From positions 1,054,001-1,118,000 of the forward strand of contig NC_015312.1 in the NCBI RefSeq assembly GCF_000196675.2: a DNA stretch of 64,000 bases, in the 5' to 3' direction. Each line of letters begins with the position of its first letter. Position 1 is the first letter of the stretch. Source of the stretch: Pseudonocardia benzenivorans CB1190. Lineage in GTDB: Bacteria; Actinomycetota; Actinomycetes; Mycobacteriales; Pseudonocardiaceae. The position numbers and the translations under genes are program-made. Shown here piece by piece: positions 1-6,979 of this stretch. A model generated the notes under the pieces. It was not told the origin of the DNA and ran no database searches. It worked only from the letters and a program-made list of their open reading frames with translations.

Positions 1-1
1 C

Positions 2-586
2 CAGGCCGAGGTGGCCGTCGCGCACCCGGATCCGGAGCTCTCCGAGGAGACGCTGCGGTCGATCGCGAGCGAGACCGAGCGGATGACCGTGCTGCTGTCG
101 GACCTGCTCGCGCTCGCCCGGTCCGACGCCGGCCGCCGGCCCGCCGCCGAGGCCGTCGACGTCGGCGCGGCCGCGCGCGCCGCCGTGGCCCGGCTGCCCG
201 CAGGCGGGCCGGCCGTCGAGATCGTCGCGCCCGGGCCGGCGCGGGCGGCGGCGAGCGCGGGCGAGGTCGATCTCGTGCTCGACAACCTGCTCGGCAACGC
301 CGTCCGCCATGCCCGTTCCCTGGTACGCGTCGGTGTCCTGCCGGCGGGCCGGTGGGTGCGCCTCGTCGTCGACGACGACGGGCCCGGCATCCCCGAGGCC
401 GACCGCGGGCGGGTGTTCGACCGGTTCACCCGCCTCGCCCCGGAGGTGTCGGTCGACGGGGGCGGGGCCGGGCTGGGCCTCGCGCTCGTCGAGGGCCTGG
501 TGCGGGGCCGGGGCGGGTCGGTGGCGGCCGCCGCCGCGCCCGAGGGCGGTGCCCGGCTGGAGGTGCGCTGGCCCGCCGCCTCGTGA
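2..586 (+). CDS. Two-component sensor histidine kinase, C-terminal part
   Basis: The reading frame is open from the left edge and no start is visible, so the 5' part lies outside the window. The remaining 194 codons hold the end of the dimerisation helix (ELSEETLRSIASETERM) and a HATPase_c domain: N-box DNLLGNAVRHA near residue 94, G1 box DDDGPGIP near 114, an F-box-like VFDRF, and G2 box GGAGLGLAL near 142. The phospho-accepting histidine and any sensor or membrane part would be upstream. Such kinases phosphorylate a partner response regulator, probably encoded further left. Its stop is only 26 bp from the next start, so it may be co-transcribed with the Nudix fusion. The signal sensed is unknown. 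Confidence 0.9.
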   Translation, partial: QAEVAVAHPDPELSEETLRSIASETERMTVLLSDLLALARSDAGRRPAAEAVDVGAAARAAVARLPAGGPAVEIVAPGPARAAASAGEVDLVLDNLLGNAVRHARSLVRVGVLPAGRWVRLVVDDDGPGIPEADRGRVFDRFTRLAPEVSVDGGGAGLGLALVEGLVRGRGGSVAAAAAPEGGARLEVRWPAAS

Positions 587-612
587 CCGCCGGGCTTTGC
601 GACGATCACGCC

Positions 613-1446
613 GTGCCCGTCGAGCAGCTGTCCTACGTCGTCGCCGCGCCACGCCGCACCGTCGCGGGGCTGCTGCGGGACTCCGAGGTCGCCGCCGCGG
701 CGCTCGCCCGCGCGGGCCACGGCTACGCCTCCGACGTGCGGCTCCTCGCGCCCGGCGACCGGGTGCGGCTGCGGGTCCGGGTGCTCGCGCGGATGCCGCT
801 CACGCTTCCCGGGGAGACGGTCGTCGAGGAGGTGACGCCCGCGCGGTTCGCGACGTCGCTGGTCCGCGGCCCGGTGCCGGAGCTGACGCACGTCACCACG
901 CTCGAGGTCGCGGCGGCCGGCACCCGCGTCACCGACACGCTGACCTGGCGCGCCCCGTTCGGGCCGCTCGCCGACCCGCTCGTCCTGCGCCCGCTGCTGC
1001 GCGGCGTGCTCGGCGCGCGGGCGGCGGAGCTGGCCGAGCGGGTGGGCGTCGCGGCCGGGGCGCGGATCGTCGTCGCGACGGCGCTGGTCCGCGACGGGCG
1101 CGTCCTCGCCGCGCAGCGCACCCGGCCCGCCGCGCTCGCCGGCCGCTGGGAGCTACCGGGCGGGAGCGTCGAGACGGGGGAGAGCGAGGACGCCGCGGTG
1201 GCCAGGGAACTGCGGGAGGAGCTGGGCGCCGACGTCGTCGCCTGCGGCCGGCTGGGCACCGACCTGCCCATCGACGCCGGGCTCCTGCGGGTGCACCTCG
1301 CGCGGCTACGGCCCGGCTCGGCCGAGCCGGCGGCACTGGAACACGCCGCCGTGCGGTGGGTGGACGCGGCCGGGCTCGCGACCCTGGACTGGGTGGACGC
1401 CGATCGCGCCGTCCTGCCCGACCTCTGCGCGGTTCTCGGCACCTGA
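613..1446 (+). CDS. SRPBCC domain fused to Nudix hydrolase (MutT-like)
   Basis: The GTG at 613 gives 277 residues. Residues 1 to about 145 look like a SRPBCC/START-type fold (polyketide-cyclase-like: alternating strands and a C-terminal helix around LLRGVLGARAAELAERV). From about 150 comes a Nudix domain with a full Nudix box at about 183-205: G-x5-E-x7-RELREEL-G, which carries the metal-binding glutamates. Nudix enzymes of this type (MutT2-like) hydrolyse nucleoside triphosphates such as 8-oxo-dGTP or CTP analogues to monophosphate and pyrophosphate. In M. tuberculosis mutT2 lies a few genes before typA, as here, which supports orthology of the C-terminal half. The N-terminal fusion is uncommon and its ligand is unknown. 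The frame stays open upstream of 613, but that part overlaps the kinase. Confidence 0.85.
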   Translation: MPVEQLSYVVAAPRRTVAGLLRDSEVAAAALARAGHGYASDVRLLAPGDRVRLRVRVLARMPLTLPGETVVEEVTPARFATSLVRGPVPELTHVTTLEVAAAGTRVTDTLTWRAPFGPLADPLVLRPLLRGVLGARAAELAERVGVAAGARIVVATALVRDGRVLAAQRTRPAALAGRWELPGGSVETGESEDAAVARELREELGADVVACGRLGTDLPIDAGLLRVHLARLRPGSAEPAALEHAAVRWVDAAGLATLDWVDADRAVLPDLCAVLGT

Positions 1447-1464
1447 CCCGGGGCGGCCACGTGG

Positions 1465-1570
1465 TCCGGATCGGGTCGGGCAGGAGCAGCGGCGTTGCGC
1501 CCGGACGGTGGCGCGCAACCTGAGCGTCCGGATCGGGCGGCGCGGGAGCAGTGGGGTTGCGCTCGGTCGG
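1465..1570 (+). repeat. Imperfect 44-bp direct repeat pair, GTTGCGC family
   Basis: Two 44-bp units at 1465-1508 and 1527-1570 match at 36 of 44 positions. Each begins TCCGGATCGGG, carries GGAGCAG in the middle, and continues into GTTGCGCCCGG or GTTGCGCTCGG. The 18-bp spacer plus the start of the second unit carries GCGCAACCTGAGCGTC (1513-1528), which recurs exactly at 59202-59217 and in inverted form near 60668. The stretch is therefore a repeat cluster, not the 5' end of the next gene, although the frame of that gene remains open through it. Confidence 0.6.
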
Positions 1571-1663
1571 TCGGGAGCCCGGCGTTGCGACGCGGCGGGT
1601 TCGCAGGTGCGACGTCCTCGCAGGACGGGGGAACCGGGCGGGTCGGCGGGTCGTCGGAGCCGC

Positions 1664-2473
1664 ATGTGCCTCGACGAACTACGGGCGCGGCAGGCGGGCG
1701 TCGTCTCCAGGGAGCAGGCGTTGGCGGCGGGCCTGTCGGCCGACGAGATCGACCACCGCCTCGCGCGCAGACGTTGGCGCCCGCTGCATCCTCGGGTCTA
1801 CCTCACCGTCGCCACGCAGCCGACCCCGGAGGCGCGCGTGCGGGCGGCGGTGCTGTGGGCGGGGGAGGGGGCGGTGCTGTCCGGGGTGGCGGCGGCGTGG
1901 TGGCACGGGATGCCGGTGCGGGCGCCGGCGACCGTCGCCGTCACGGTCCCGCGGCGACGCTCGCCCGGGAAGCGCCCGGGCGTCACGGTCCGGCGCCGGA
2001 CCCTGCCGGTGCCGGACCTCGACGAGCACCGTGGCCTGGCCGTCACCGCCGGCCCGCTCACGACGGTCGAGGCCGCGCTCGCCCTCGGCCCCGCCGGGGC
2101 GGCGTTCCTGGACGCGGTGCTGCACCGGGTCGTCGGCTTCGACGACGTCCTCGCCGCGGCCCGTCGCGACGAGGGCCGGGGCGAGCGGCTGCTGCGGGAG
2201 GCGGGGGAGCGGGCGCGGTCGGCGGCGCGGCTGCGGCTGGCCGGGATGCTGCGCCGTGGCGGCGTGCCCGCGCGGGTGCTCGCGGAGCCGGGGTACGCGG
2301 CGGTCGTCTGCCCGGCGGCCCGGCTCGCGGTCACCGAGGCCGGGACCCCGGCCCCGGCGGGCTGGGCGGTCCTCGAGGTCGGGCCGGGGGATCTCGTCGG
2401 GCGTCCGGAGTGGGTCGTCGCGGAGGTCCTGGAGACGGTCGCGGCGCTGGGGAGGGCCCGGATCACGGGGTGA
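1664..2473 (+). CDS. AbiEi-type antitoxin N-domain protein, no clear nuclease domain
   Basis: The ATG at 1664 is chosen because GGAG precedes it by a few bases and because earlier in-frame starts fall inside a repeat cluster. The product is about 269 residues. The first ~45 residues (RARQAGVVSREQALAAGLS, then RRRWRPLHPRVYLT) match the winged-helix domain found in AbiEi antitoxins and in the large actinobacterial DUF559 family. In that family a C-terminal Vsr-like PD-(D/E)XK endonuclease normally follows. Here the C-terminal half (residues ~180-269) shows no recognisable EIDG or D-x-x-R core, so it is either degenerate or a separate lineage. No AbiEii-like toxin gene is adjacent. Function is unknown; DNA binding is inferred from the N-terminal domain only. 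Confidence 0.65.
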   Translation: MCLDELRARQAGVVSREQALAAGLSADEIDHRLARRRWRPLHPRVYLTVATQPTPEARVRAAVLWAGEGAVLSGVAAAWWHGMPVRAPATVAVTVPRRRSPGKRPGVTVRRRTLPVPDLDEHRGLAVTAGPLTTVEAALALGPAGAAFLDAVLHRVVGFDDVLAAARRDEGRGERLLREAGERARSAARLRLAGMLRRGGVPARVLAEPGYAAVVCPAARLAVTEAGTPAPAGWAVLEVGPGDLVGRPEWVVAEVLETVAALGRARITG

Positions 2474-2605
2474 TTCCGATCACCCGGGCGCGGCCGCGGG
2501 CAGGGCGGTGCCGTCGTCAGCGGACGGCGGCGCGACCGCTCGCACGTCGACGGGGCGCGGGCCTCGACCGGCGCACCGGGATCGGCGGGAAACAGCAGGT
2601 CGGAG

Positions 2606-2755
2606 TCAGTACACGCGGGCTCGCTCCAGTGCCTTCCGGAGCTTCTTGCCGGTGAGCTCGTCGGCCCCGAGCCGGCGCAGCCGGAGCGCGACGACCGGGC
2701 AGTTCTTGCACCGTTTCGGCTTCGATCGGCAGCACTTCTTCTTCACCTTGCCCAT
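2606..2755 (-). CDS. Small basic Cys-rich protein (49 aa)
   Basis: ATG at 2755 to TGA at 2606 gives 49 residues beginning MGKVKKKCCRSKPKRCKNCP. The N-terminal half is dense in Lys and Arg and has four cysteines (CC-x5-6-RC-x2-C pattern, C8, C9, C16, C19) that could hold zinc or iron. The C-terminal half is an amphipathic basic helix ending in RARVY. The low, Lys-rich codon pattern in a very GC-rich region and the intact frame support a real gene. It is divergent from typA (2819). An iron-box-like palindrome at 2758-2776 lies directly in front of its start, so expression may follow iron supply. I do not recognise a named family; nucleic-acid or metal binding is inference. Confidence 0.7.
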   Translation of the reverse strand: MGKVKKKCCRSKPKRCKNCPVVALRLRRLGADELTGKKLRKALERARVY

Positions 2756-2757
2756 TG

Positions 2758-2776
2758 TCAGGCGAGCCTAACCTCA
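2758..2776 (-). promoter_or_regulatory. Candidate IdeR/DmdR iron box
   Basis: On the + strand the 19 bases read TCAGGCGAGCCTAACCTCA. Against the known DtxR/IdeR consensus TTAGGTTAGSCTAACCTAA, 15 of 19 positions match, and the right half-site is almost perfect. It begins 3 bp upstream of the ATG of the 49-residue Cys-rich gene and lies 43 bp before the GTG of typA. It could repress either gene under iron-replete conditions, with the small gene the more likely target by position. Binding is inferred from sequence only. Confidence 0.5.
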
Positions 2777-2818
2777 TGCCTGGGGAAGGGCCAGGGTGTC
2801 GTCGGGATACCGTGAAGT

Positions 2819-4756
2819 GTGAGCACAGCTGGATCCACCCTCGACGCTGCACCGGCGACCGCGGACCGCGGCCTGCCGGACGCGCGCGGAGGGCTGCGCA
2901 ACGTCGCCATCGTGGCGCACGTCGACCACGGTAAGACGACGCTCGTGGACGCCATGCTGCGCGCGTCCGGCGCGTTCGGCGAACGTGCCGAGCCGGTGGA
3001 CCGGGTCATGGACTCGGGCGACCTCGAGCGCGAGAAGGGCATCACCATTCTCGCGAAGAACACCACGGTCGACTGGCACGGCGTCACGGTCAACGTCATC
3101 GACACCCCCGGGCACGCGGACTTCGGCGGCGAGGTCGAGCGCGGCCTGTCGATGGTCGACGGCGTGGTGCTGCTCGTCGACGCCTCCGAGGGTCCGCTGC
3201 CGCAGACGCGCTTCGTGCTGCGCAAGACGCTGGCCGCCGGGCTGCCGGTGATGCTCGTCGTGAACAAGACCGACCGGGCCGACGCCCGGATCGCCGAGGT
3301 CGTCGACGAGTCGCTGGAGCTGCTGCTGGAGCTCGCCGACGAGCTGGAGCTCGACGAGGACCAGACGGCGCACCTGCTCGACCTGCCGGTCGTCTACGCC
3401 TCCGGCCGGGCGGGCAAGGCCAGCCGCACCCGGCCCGCCGACGGTGAGCTGCCCGACTCCGACGGCCTGCAGCCGCTGTTCGACGTCCTGTTCGACACCG
3501 TCCCGCCGCCGTCGGACGACCCGGCCGCGCCGCTGCAGGCGCACGTCACCAACCTCGACGCGACCAACTTCCTCGGCCGCATCGCGCTGTGCCGCATCCG
3601 GGCGGGCGTCATCCGCCGCGGGCAGCAGGTCGCGTGGATGCAGGACGGCGGCAAGGTCACCCGCGTCAAGATCACCGAGCTGATGCGCACCGAGGCGCTG
3701 ACCCGCGTCCCCACCGACGTCGCGTACGCGGGGGACATCGTCGCCGTCGCCGGCATCCCCGACGTCATGATCGGCGACACGCTCGCCGACCCGGAGAACC
3801 CGGTCGCGCTGGAGCGCATCCACGTCGACGAGCCGGCGATCTCGATGACGATCGGCATCAACACCTCGCCGCTCGTCGGCCGCGACCCGCACCCGGGCGG
3901 CAAGCTCACCGCCCGTCAGGTGAAGGGTCGGCTCGACTCCGAGCTGGTCGGCAACGTCTCGCTGCGGGTGCTGCCCACCGAGCGGCCCGACACCTGGGAG
4001 GTGCAGGGCCGCGGCGAGCTCGCGCTGGCCATCCTCGTCGAGACGATGCGCCGCGAGGGCTTCGAGCTGACCGTCGGCAAGCCCGAGGTCGTCACCAAGG
4101 TGATCGACGGCAAGCTGCACGAGCCGTTCGAGCAGCTCTCGATCGACGTGCCCACCGACAGCCTCGGTGCGGTCACCCAGCTGCTGGCCGCCCGCAAGGG
4201 CGAGATGAGCCAGATGGTGCACGGGGAGAACCGGGTCCGGCTCGACTTCCGGGTGCCGTCGCGGGGCCTGATCGGCTTCCGCACCGAGTTCCTCACGATC
4301 ACCCGCGGCGCCGGCATCGCCAGCCACGTGTTCGACGGCTACGGCCCCTGGGTCGGCGAGATCTCCAGCAGGCTGCGCGGCTCGTTGATCGCCGACCGCG
4401 CCGGTGCCGTCACCGCCTACGCGGTCGACGCGCTGGCCGACCGGGGCGTGCTGTTCGTCGGCCCGGGCACCCAGGTCTACGACGGCATGGTCATCGGTGA
4501 GTACACCCGCAACGAGGACCTCGAGGTCAACATCGTGCGGGAGAAGAAGCTGACCAACATGCGGAAGTCGACCGGCGACGAGCTCGTCAAGCTCACCCCG
4601 CCGACGATCCTGACGCTGGAGCAGTCGCTGGAGTTCTGCGCGCCCGACGAGTGTGTCGAGGTGACGCCGGAGAACGTCCGCATCCGGAAGGTGGAGCTCG
4701 ACTCGCACGCCCGCGGCCGGGCCCGCGCCCGGGCCAAGGCCGCAGCCGCCAACTGA
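2819..4756 (+). CDS. typA: Ribosome-associated GTPase TypA/BipA
   Basis: 645 residues from a GTG start. The GTPase domain has G1 AHVDHGKT near residue 33, the switch II motif DTPGH near 97 and NKTD near 147. EF-G-like domains II, III and V follow, then the TypA-specific C-terminal domain with the EKKLTNMRKSTGDE segment typical of BipA. TypA is a translational GTPase that acts in 50S subunit assembly and in translation under stress or cold; it binds the ribosome at the EF-G site. Length fits the family (about 610-640) with a short N-terminal extension. lpqW follows about 90 bp downstream, as in mycobacteria. No catalytic motif is missing. Confidence 0.97.
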   Translation: MSTAGSTLDAAPATADRGLPDARGGLRNVAIVAHVDHGKTTLVDAMLRASGAFGERAEPVDRVMDSGDLEREKGITILAKNTTVDWHGVTVNVIDTPGHADFGGEVERGLSMVDGVVLLVDASEGPLPQTRFVLRKTLAAGLPVMLVVNKTDRADARIAEVVDESLELLLELADELELDEDQTAHLLDLPVVYASGRAGKASRTRPADGELPDSDGLQPLFDVLFDTVPPPSDDPAAPLQAHVTNLDATNFLGRIALCRIRAGVIRRGQQVAWMQDGGKVTRVKITELMRTEALTRVPTDVAYAGDIVAVAGIPDVMIGDTLADPENPVALERIHVDEPAISMTIGINTSPLVGRDPHPGGKLTARQVKGRLDSELVGNVSLRVLPTERPDTWEVQGRGELALAILVETMRREGFELTVGKPEVVTKVIDGKLHEPFEQLSIDVPTDSLGAVTQLLAARKGEMSQMVHGENRVRLDFRVPSRGLIGFRTEFLTITRGAGIASHVFDGYGPWVGEISSRLRGSLIADRAGAVTAYAVDALADRGVLFVGPGTQVYDGMVIGEYTRNEDLEVNIVREKKLTNMRKSTGDELVKLTPPTILTLEQSLEFCAPDECVEVTPENVRIRKVELDSHARGRARARAKAAAAN

Positions 4757-4846
4757 CCCGACGCAGCGGCCCCTCGCCGCGATGCGACGATGGGTCGCGG
4801 CCCGGTACTGCCGGGGCCGGGTGGTGGTGCGGCGCAGGAGGAGCGG

Positions 4847-6751
4847 GTGACGGGCAGCGGCGGGACGGTCGGTCCGGCGTCGCTGCGCGCGGTACTGGTC
4901 CTGCTGCTGGCCGGGCTGCTCGCGGCGTGCGTGAACGAGCCTGCGCCGCAGGTCGTCCCGCCGGCCCCGGCGCCGTCGACCGCCGCGACGCCCGAGCCGA
5001 CGACGGTGACGGTCGGCGTGCCGTCGCTGGGCGCGGGCTTCAACCCCCATCTGCTCTCCGACCAGTCCCCGGTGACGACGGCACTCTCGACGCTCGTGCT
5101 GCCCTCGGTGTTCCGGCCCGACGCCGAGGGGACGCTGCAGCTCGACCAGACGATCGCCACGAGCGCCCGCGTGACGTCGACCGACCCGTTCACGGTGAGC
5201 TACGAGCTCAACGTGCAGGCGTCGTGGACGACCAACGCGCCCATCGCGGCGGAGGACTTCGTCTACCTGTGGGACCGGATGCGCTCGGAGCCCGGGACCG
5301 TCGACGCCGCGGGCTACCGGCTGATCAGCGACGTCCGGTCGCGCGCGGGCGGCAAGGCCGTCGACGTCGTGTTCTCCCAGCCGTACCCGCAGTGGCAGCA
5401 GCTGTTCTCGGGCCTGCTTCCCGCGCACATCCTCAAGGACGCTCCCGGTTCCTGGACCGGCGCACTGGCCAACGGGCTGCCGGCGTCGGGCGGCCCGTTC
5501 CGCATCGCCTCGGTGGACCGGGCCCGCGGTGAGGTCGTGCTGACCCGCAACGACCTCTACTGGGCCAGCCCGACGACGCTCGACCGCATCGTGCTGCGCG
5601 CCGTCGACGACTCGACGATGGTCGACGAGCTGCGCTCGGGCGACCTCGACGCCGCGCTGCCCGAGTCGGACCCGACGGTGAGCCAGCTGCTCGCGGCGCT
5701 CGGCCCGGCGTACCGGACGCAGCAGGCGCCGCAGCCCGTCGTCACGAGCCTGGCGTTCCGCTCGGACACCGGCCCGCTCGCCGACGTCCGGGTCCGCCAG
5801 GCCGTCGCCGCCACCCTCGACCGGGAGGCCCTGCGCACGCAGGTCGCGCCGGGCGCGGTGGCGGCCGACGCGTTCGGGCTCGCGCCGTCGGAGCCCGGAT
5901 ACGCCTCGACGGCTCCCGCCGGACCCCCGGCTCGGCCGGATCCTGCTGCGGCGCAACGGCTGATGCTCGCGGCGGGGTACGTCCGCGACGCGCAGGGCCG
6001 GTGGGGGATCGGCGGCAGGCCGCTGCGGCTGGTGATCGGGGCGGCCGCCGAACGTCCCGACGACGTCCGGCTCGCCGAGGCCGTCGCGACGCAGCTGGAC
6101 GCGGCCGGGATCGGCACCACGGTCGTCGCGCCCCCGGCGGCCGACCTGTTCGTCCAGCCCGAGGTGCCGGCCACCCCGCCCACCACGACGACGCCCACCC
6201 CGTCCGACACGGCGTCCGGCGCGCCGACGACCGCGCCCCCCACGACGACCCGGTCCCCCGGCCGTGCCACGACGACCGCTCCGGCGAGGACCGTTCCGTC
6301 GACGACCGTTCCGTCGACGACGGCCTTGTCCGGGTCGACAGGGCCGCCCACCAGTACTACCGCGCCGCCCGCGTCCGGACCGCTGCGGGCCGACGTGATG
6401 GTGCTGCCGCGGCCCGTCGGCGGGGACGTCGGTGCCCGGTACGCGTCGGACTACGGGTGCCCGCGGCCCGTCCCCGGCGGAACGACGGCCGTCGCCGCCA
6501 GCCCCACCCGGTTCTGCTTCCCGGCGCTGCAGAGCCTGCTCGACGGGCTCGTCGCGGGTACCGCCGGCGTCGACACGCAGGCCGTCGTCGAGCGAGTCCT
6601 GTGGGCCCAGCTGCCGGTGCTGCCGTTGTACCAGCCGGTCGGTCTCGTGGTGAGCACGCCGGCCGCGACGGAGTCGACGGACATCTCGCCGGGGCCGCTG
6701 TCGACCGGTCCGTTCACCGGCGCGCAGCGGTGGCGGACCCCCTCGAGTTGA
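4847..6751 (+). CDS. lpqW: LpqW-like lipoprotein, family 5 substrate-binding fold
   Basis: The GTG at 4847 is preceded by AGGAGG at 4836-4841. The 634-residue product starts with a lipoprotein signal peptide ending LLAACVNE (lipobox LAAC). The rest is an SBP_bac_5 (DppA/OppA-like) solute-binding fold. Its place directly after typA and its length match mycobacterial LpqW, which from published work modulates phosphatidylinositol mannoside and lipoarabinomannan synthesis rather than importing peptides. A Thr/Pro/Ser-rich low-complexity insert at about residues 441-508 interrupts the C-terminal lobe. The neighbouring peptide importer has its own binding protein, so this one may have kept a regulatory role; that is inference. 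Confidence 0.8.
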   Translation: MTGSGGTVGPASLRAVLVLLLAGLLAACVNEPAPQVVPPAPAPSTAATPEPTTVTVGVPSLGAGFNPHLLSDQSPVTTALSTLVLPSVFRPDAEGTLQLDQTIATSARVTSTDPFTVSYELNVQASWTTNAPIAAEDFVYLWDRMRSEPGTVDAAGYRLISDVRSRAGGKAVDVVFSQPYPQWQQLFSGLLPAHILKDAPGSWTGALANGLPASGGPFRIASVDRARGEVVLTRNDLYWASPTTLDRIVLRAVDDSTMVDELRSGDLDAALPESDPTVSQLLAALGPAYRTQQAPQPVVTSLAFRSDTGPLADVRVRQAVAATLDREALRTQVAPGAVAADAFGLAPSEPGYASTAPAGPPARPDPAAAQRLMLAAGYVRDAQGRWGIGGRPLRLVIGAAAERPDDVRLAEAVATQLDAAGIGTTVVAPPAADLFVQPEVPATPPTTTTPTPSDTASGAPTTAPPTTTRSPGRATTTAPARTVPSTTVPSTTALSGSTGPPTSTTAPPASGPLRADVMVLPRPVGGDVGARYASDYGCPRPVPGGTTAVAASPTRFCFPALQSLLDGLVAGTAGVDTQAVVERVLWAQLPVLPLYQPVGLVVSTPAATESTDISPGPLSTGPFTGAQRWRTPSS

Positions 6752-6775
6752 GTGTCGCCCGGCCCAGCGCTAAGT

Positions 6776-6787
6776 TACCGCACGGTA
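6776..6787. promoter_or_regulatory. Short palindrome upstream of the peptide importer operon
   Basis: TACCG-CA-CGGTA is a perfect 12-bp palindrome in the 228-bp gap between lpqW and the binding-protein gene. A second small palindrome, GGTCA-C-TGACC, lies at 6920-6930 in the same gap. Either could be an operator for the importer operon. No known regulator consensus was matched. Confidence 0.25.
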
Positions 6788-6979
6788 GCGCAGACTGTTG
6801 CACGTCGTAACCAGCGAATCACCCTTTGGTCACGATCGGCCGGGGGTCGGTGACGTGCCCCGACGCGCTTCCTACCGTCCCGAGCAATGCTGGTTCGCCC
6901 CACACATGGCGCGATCCGGGGTCACTGACCGGGGACGTCGCGGCGAACCCGCGGGGACCGGTCACGACAGCAGAGAGGC

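Noticed and set aside
1508..1663. A longer start for the AbiEi-like gene
   Set aside because: The extra 52 codons translate the repeat cluster and have no ribosome site. The ATG at 1664 begins where family similarity begins.
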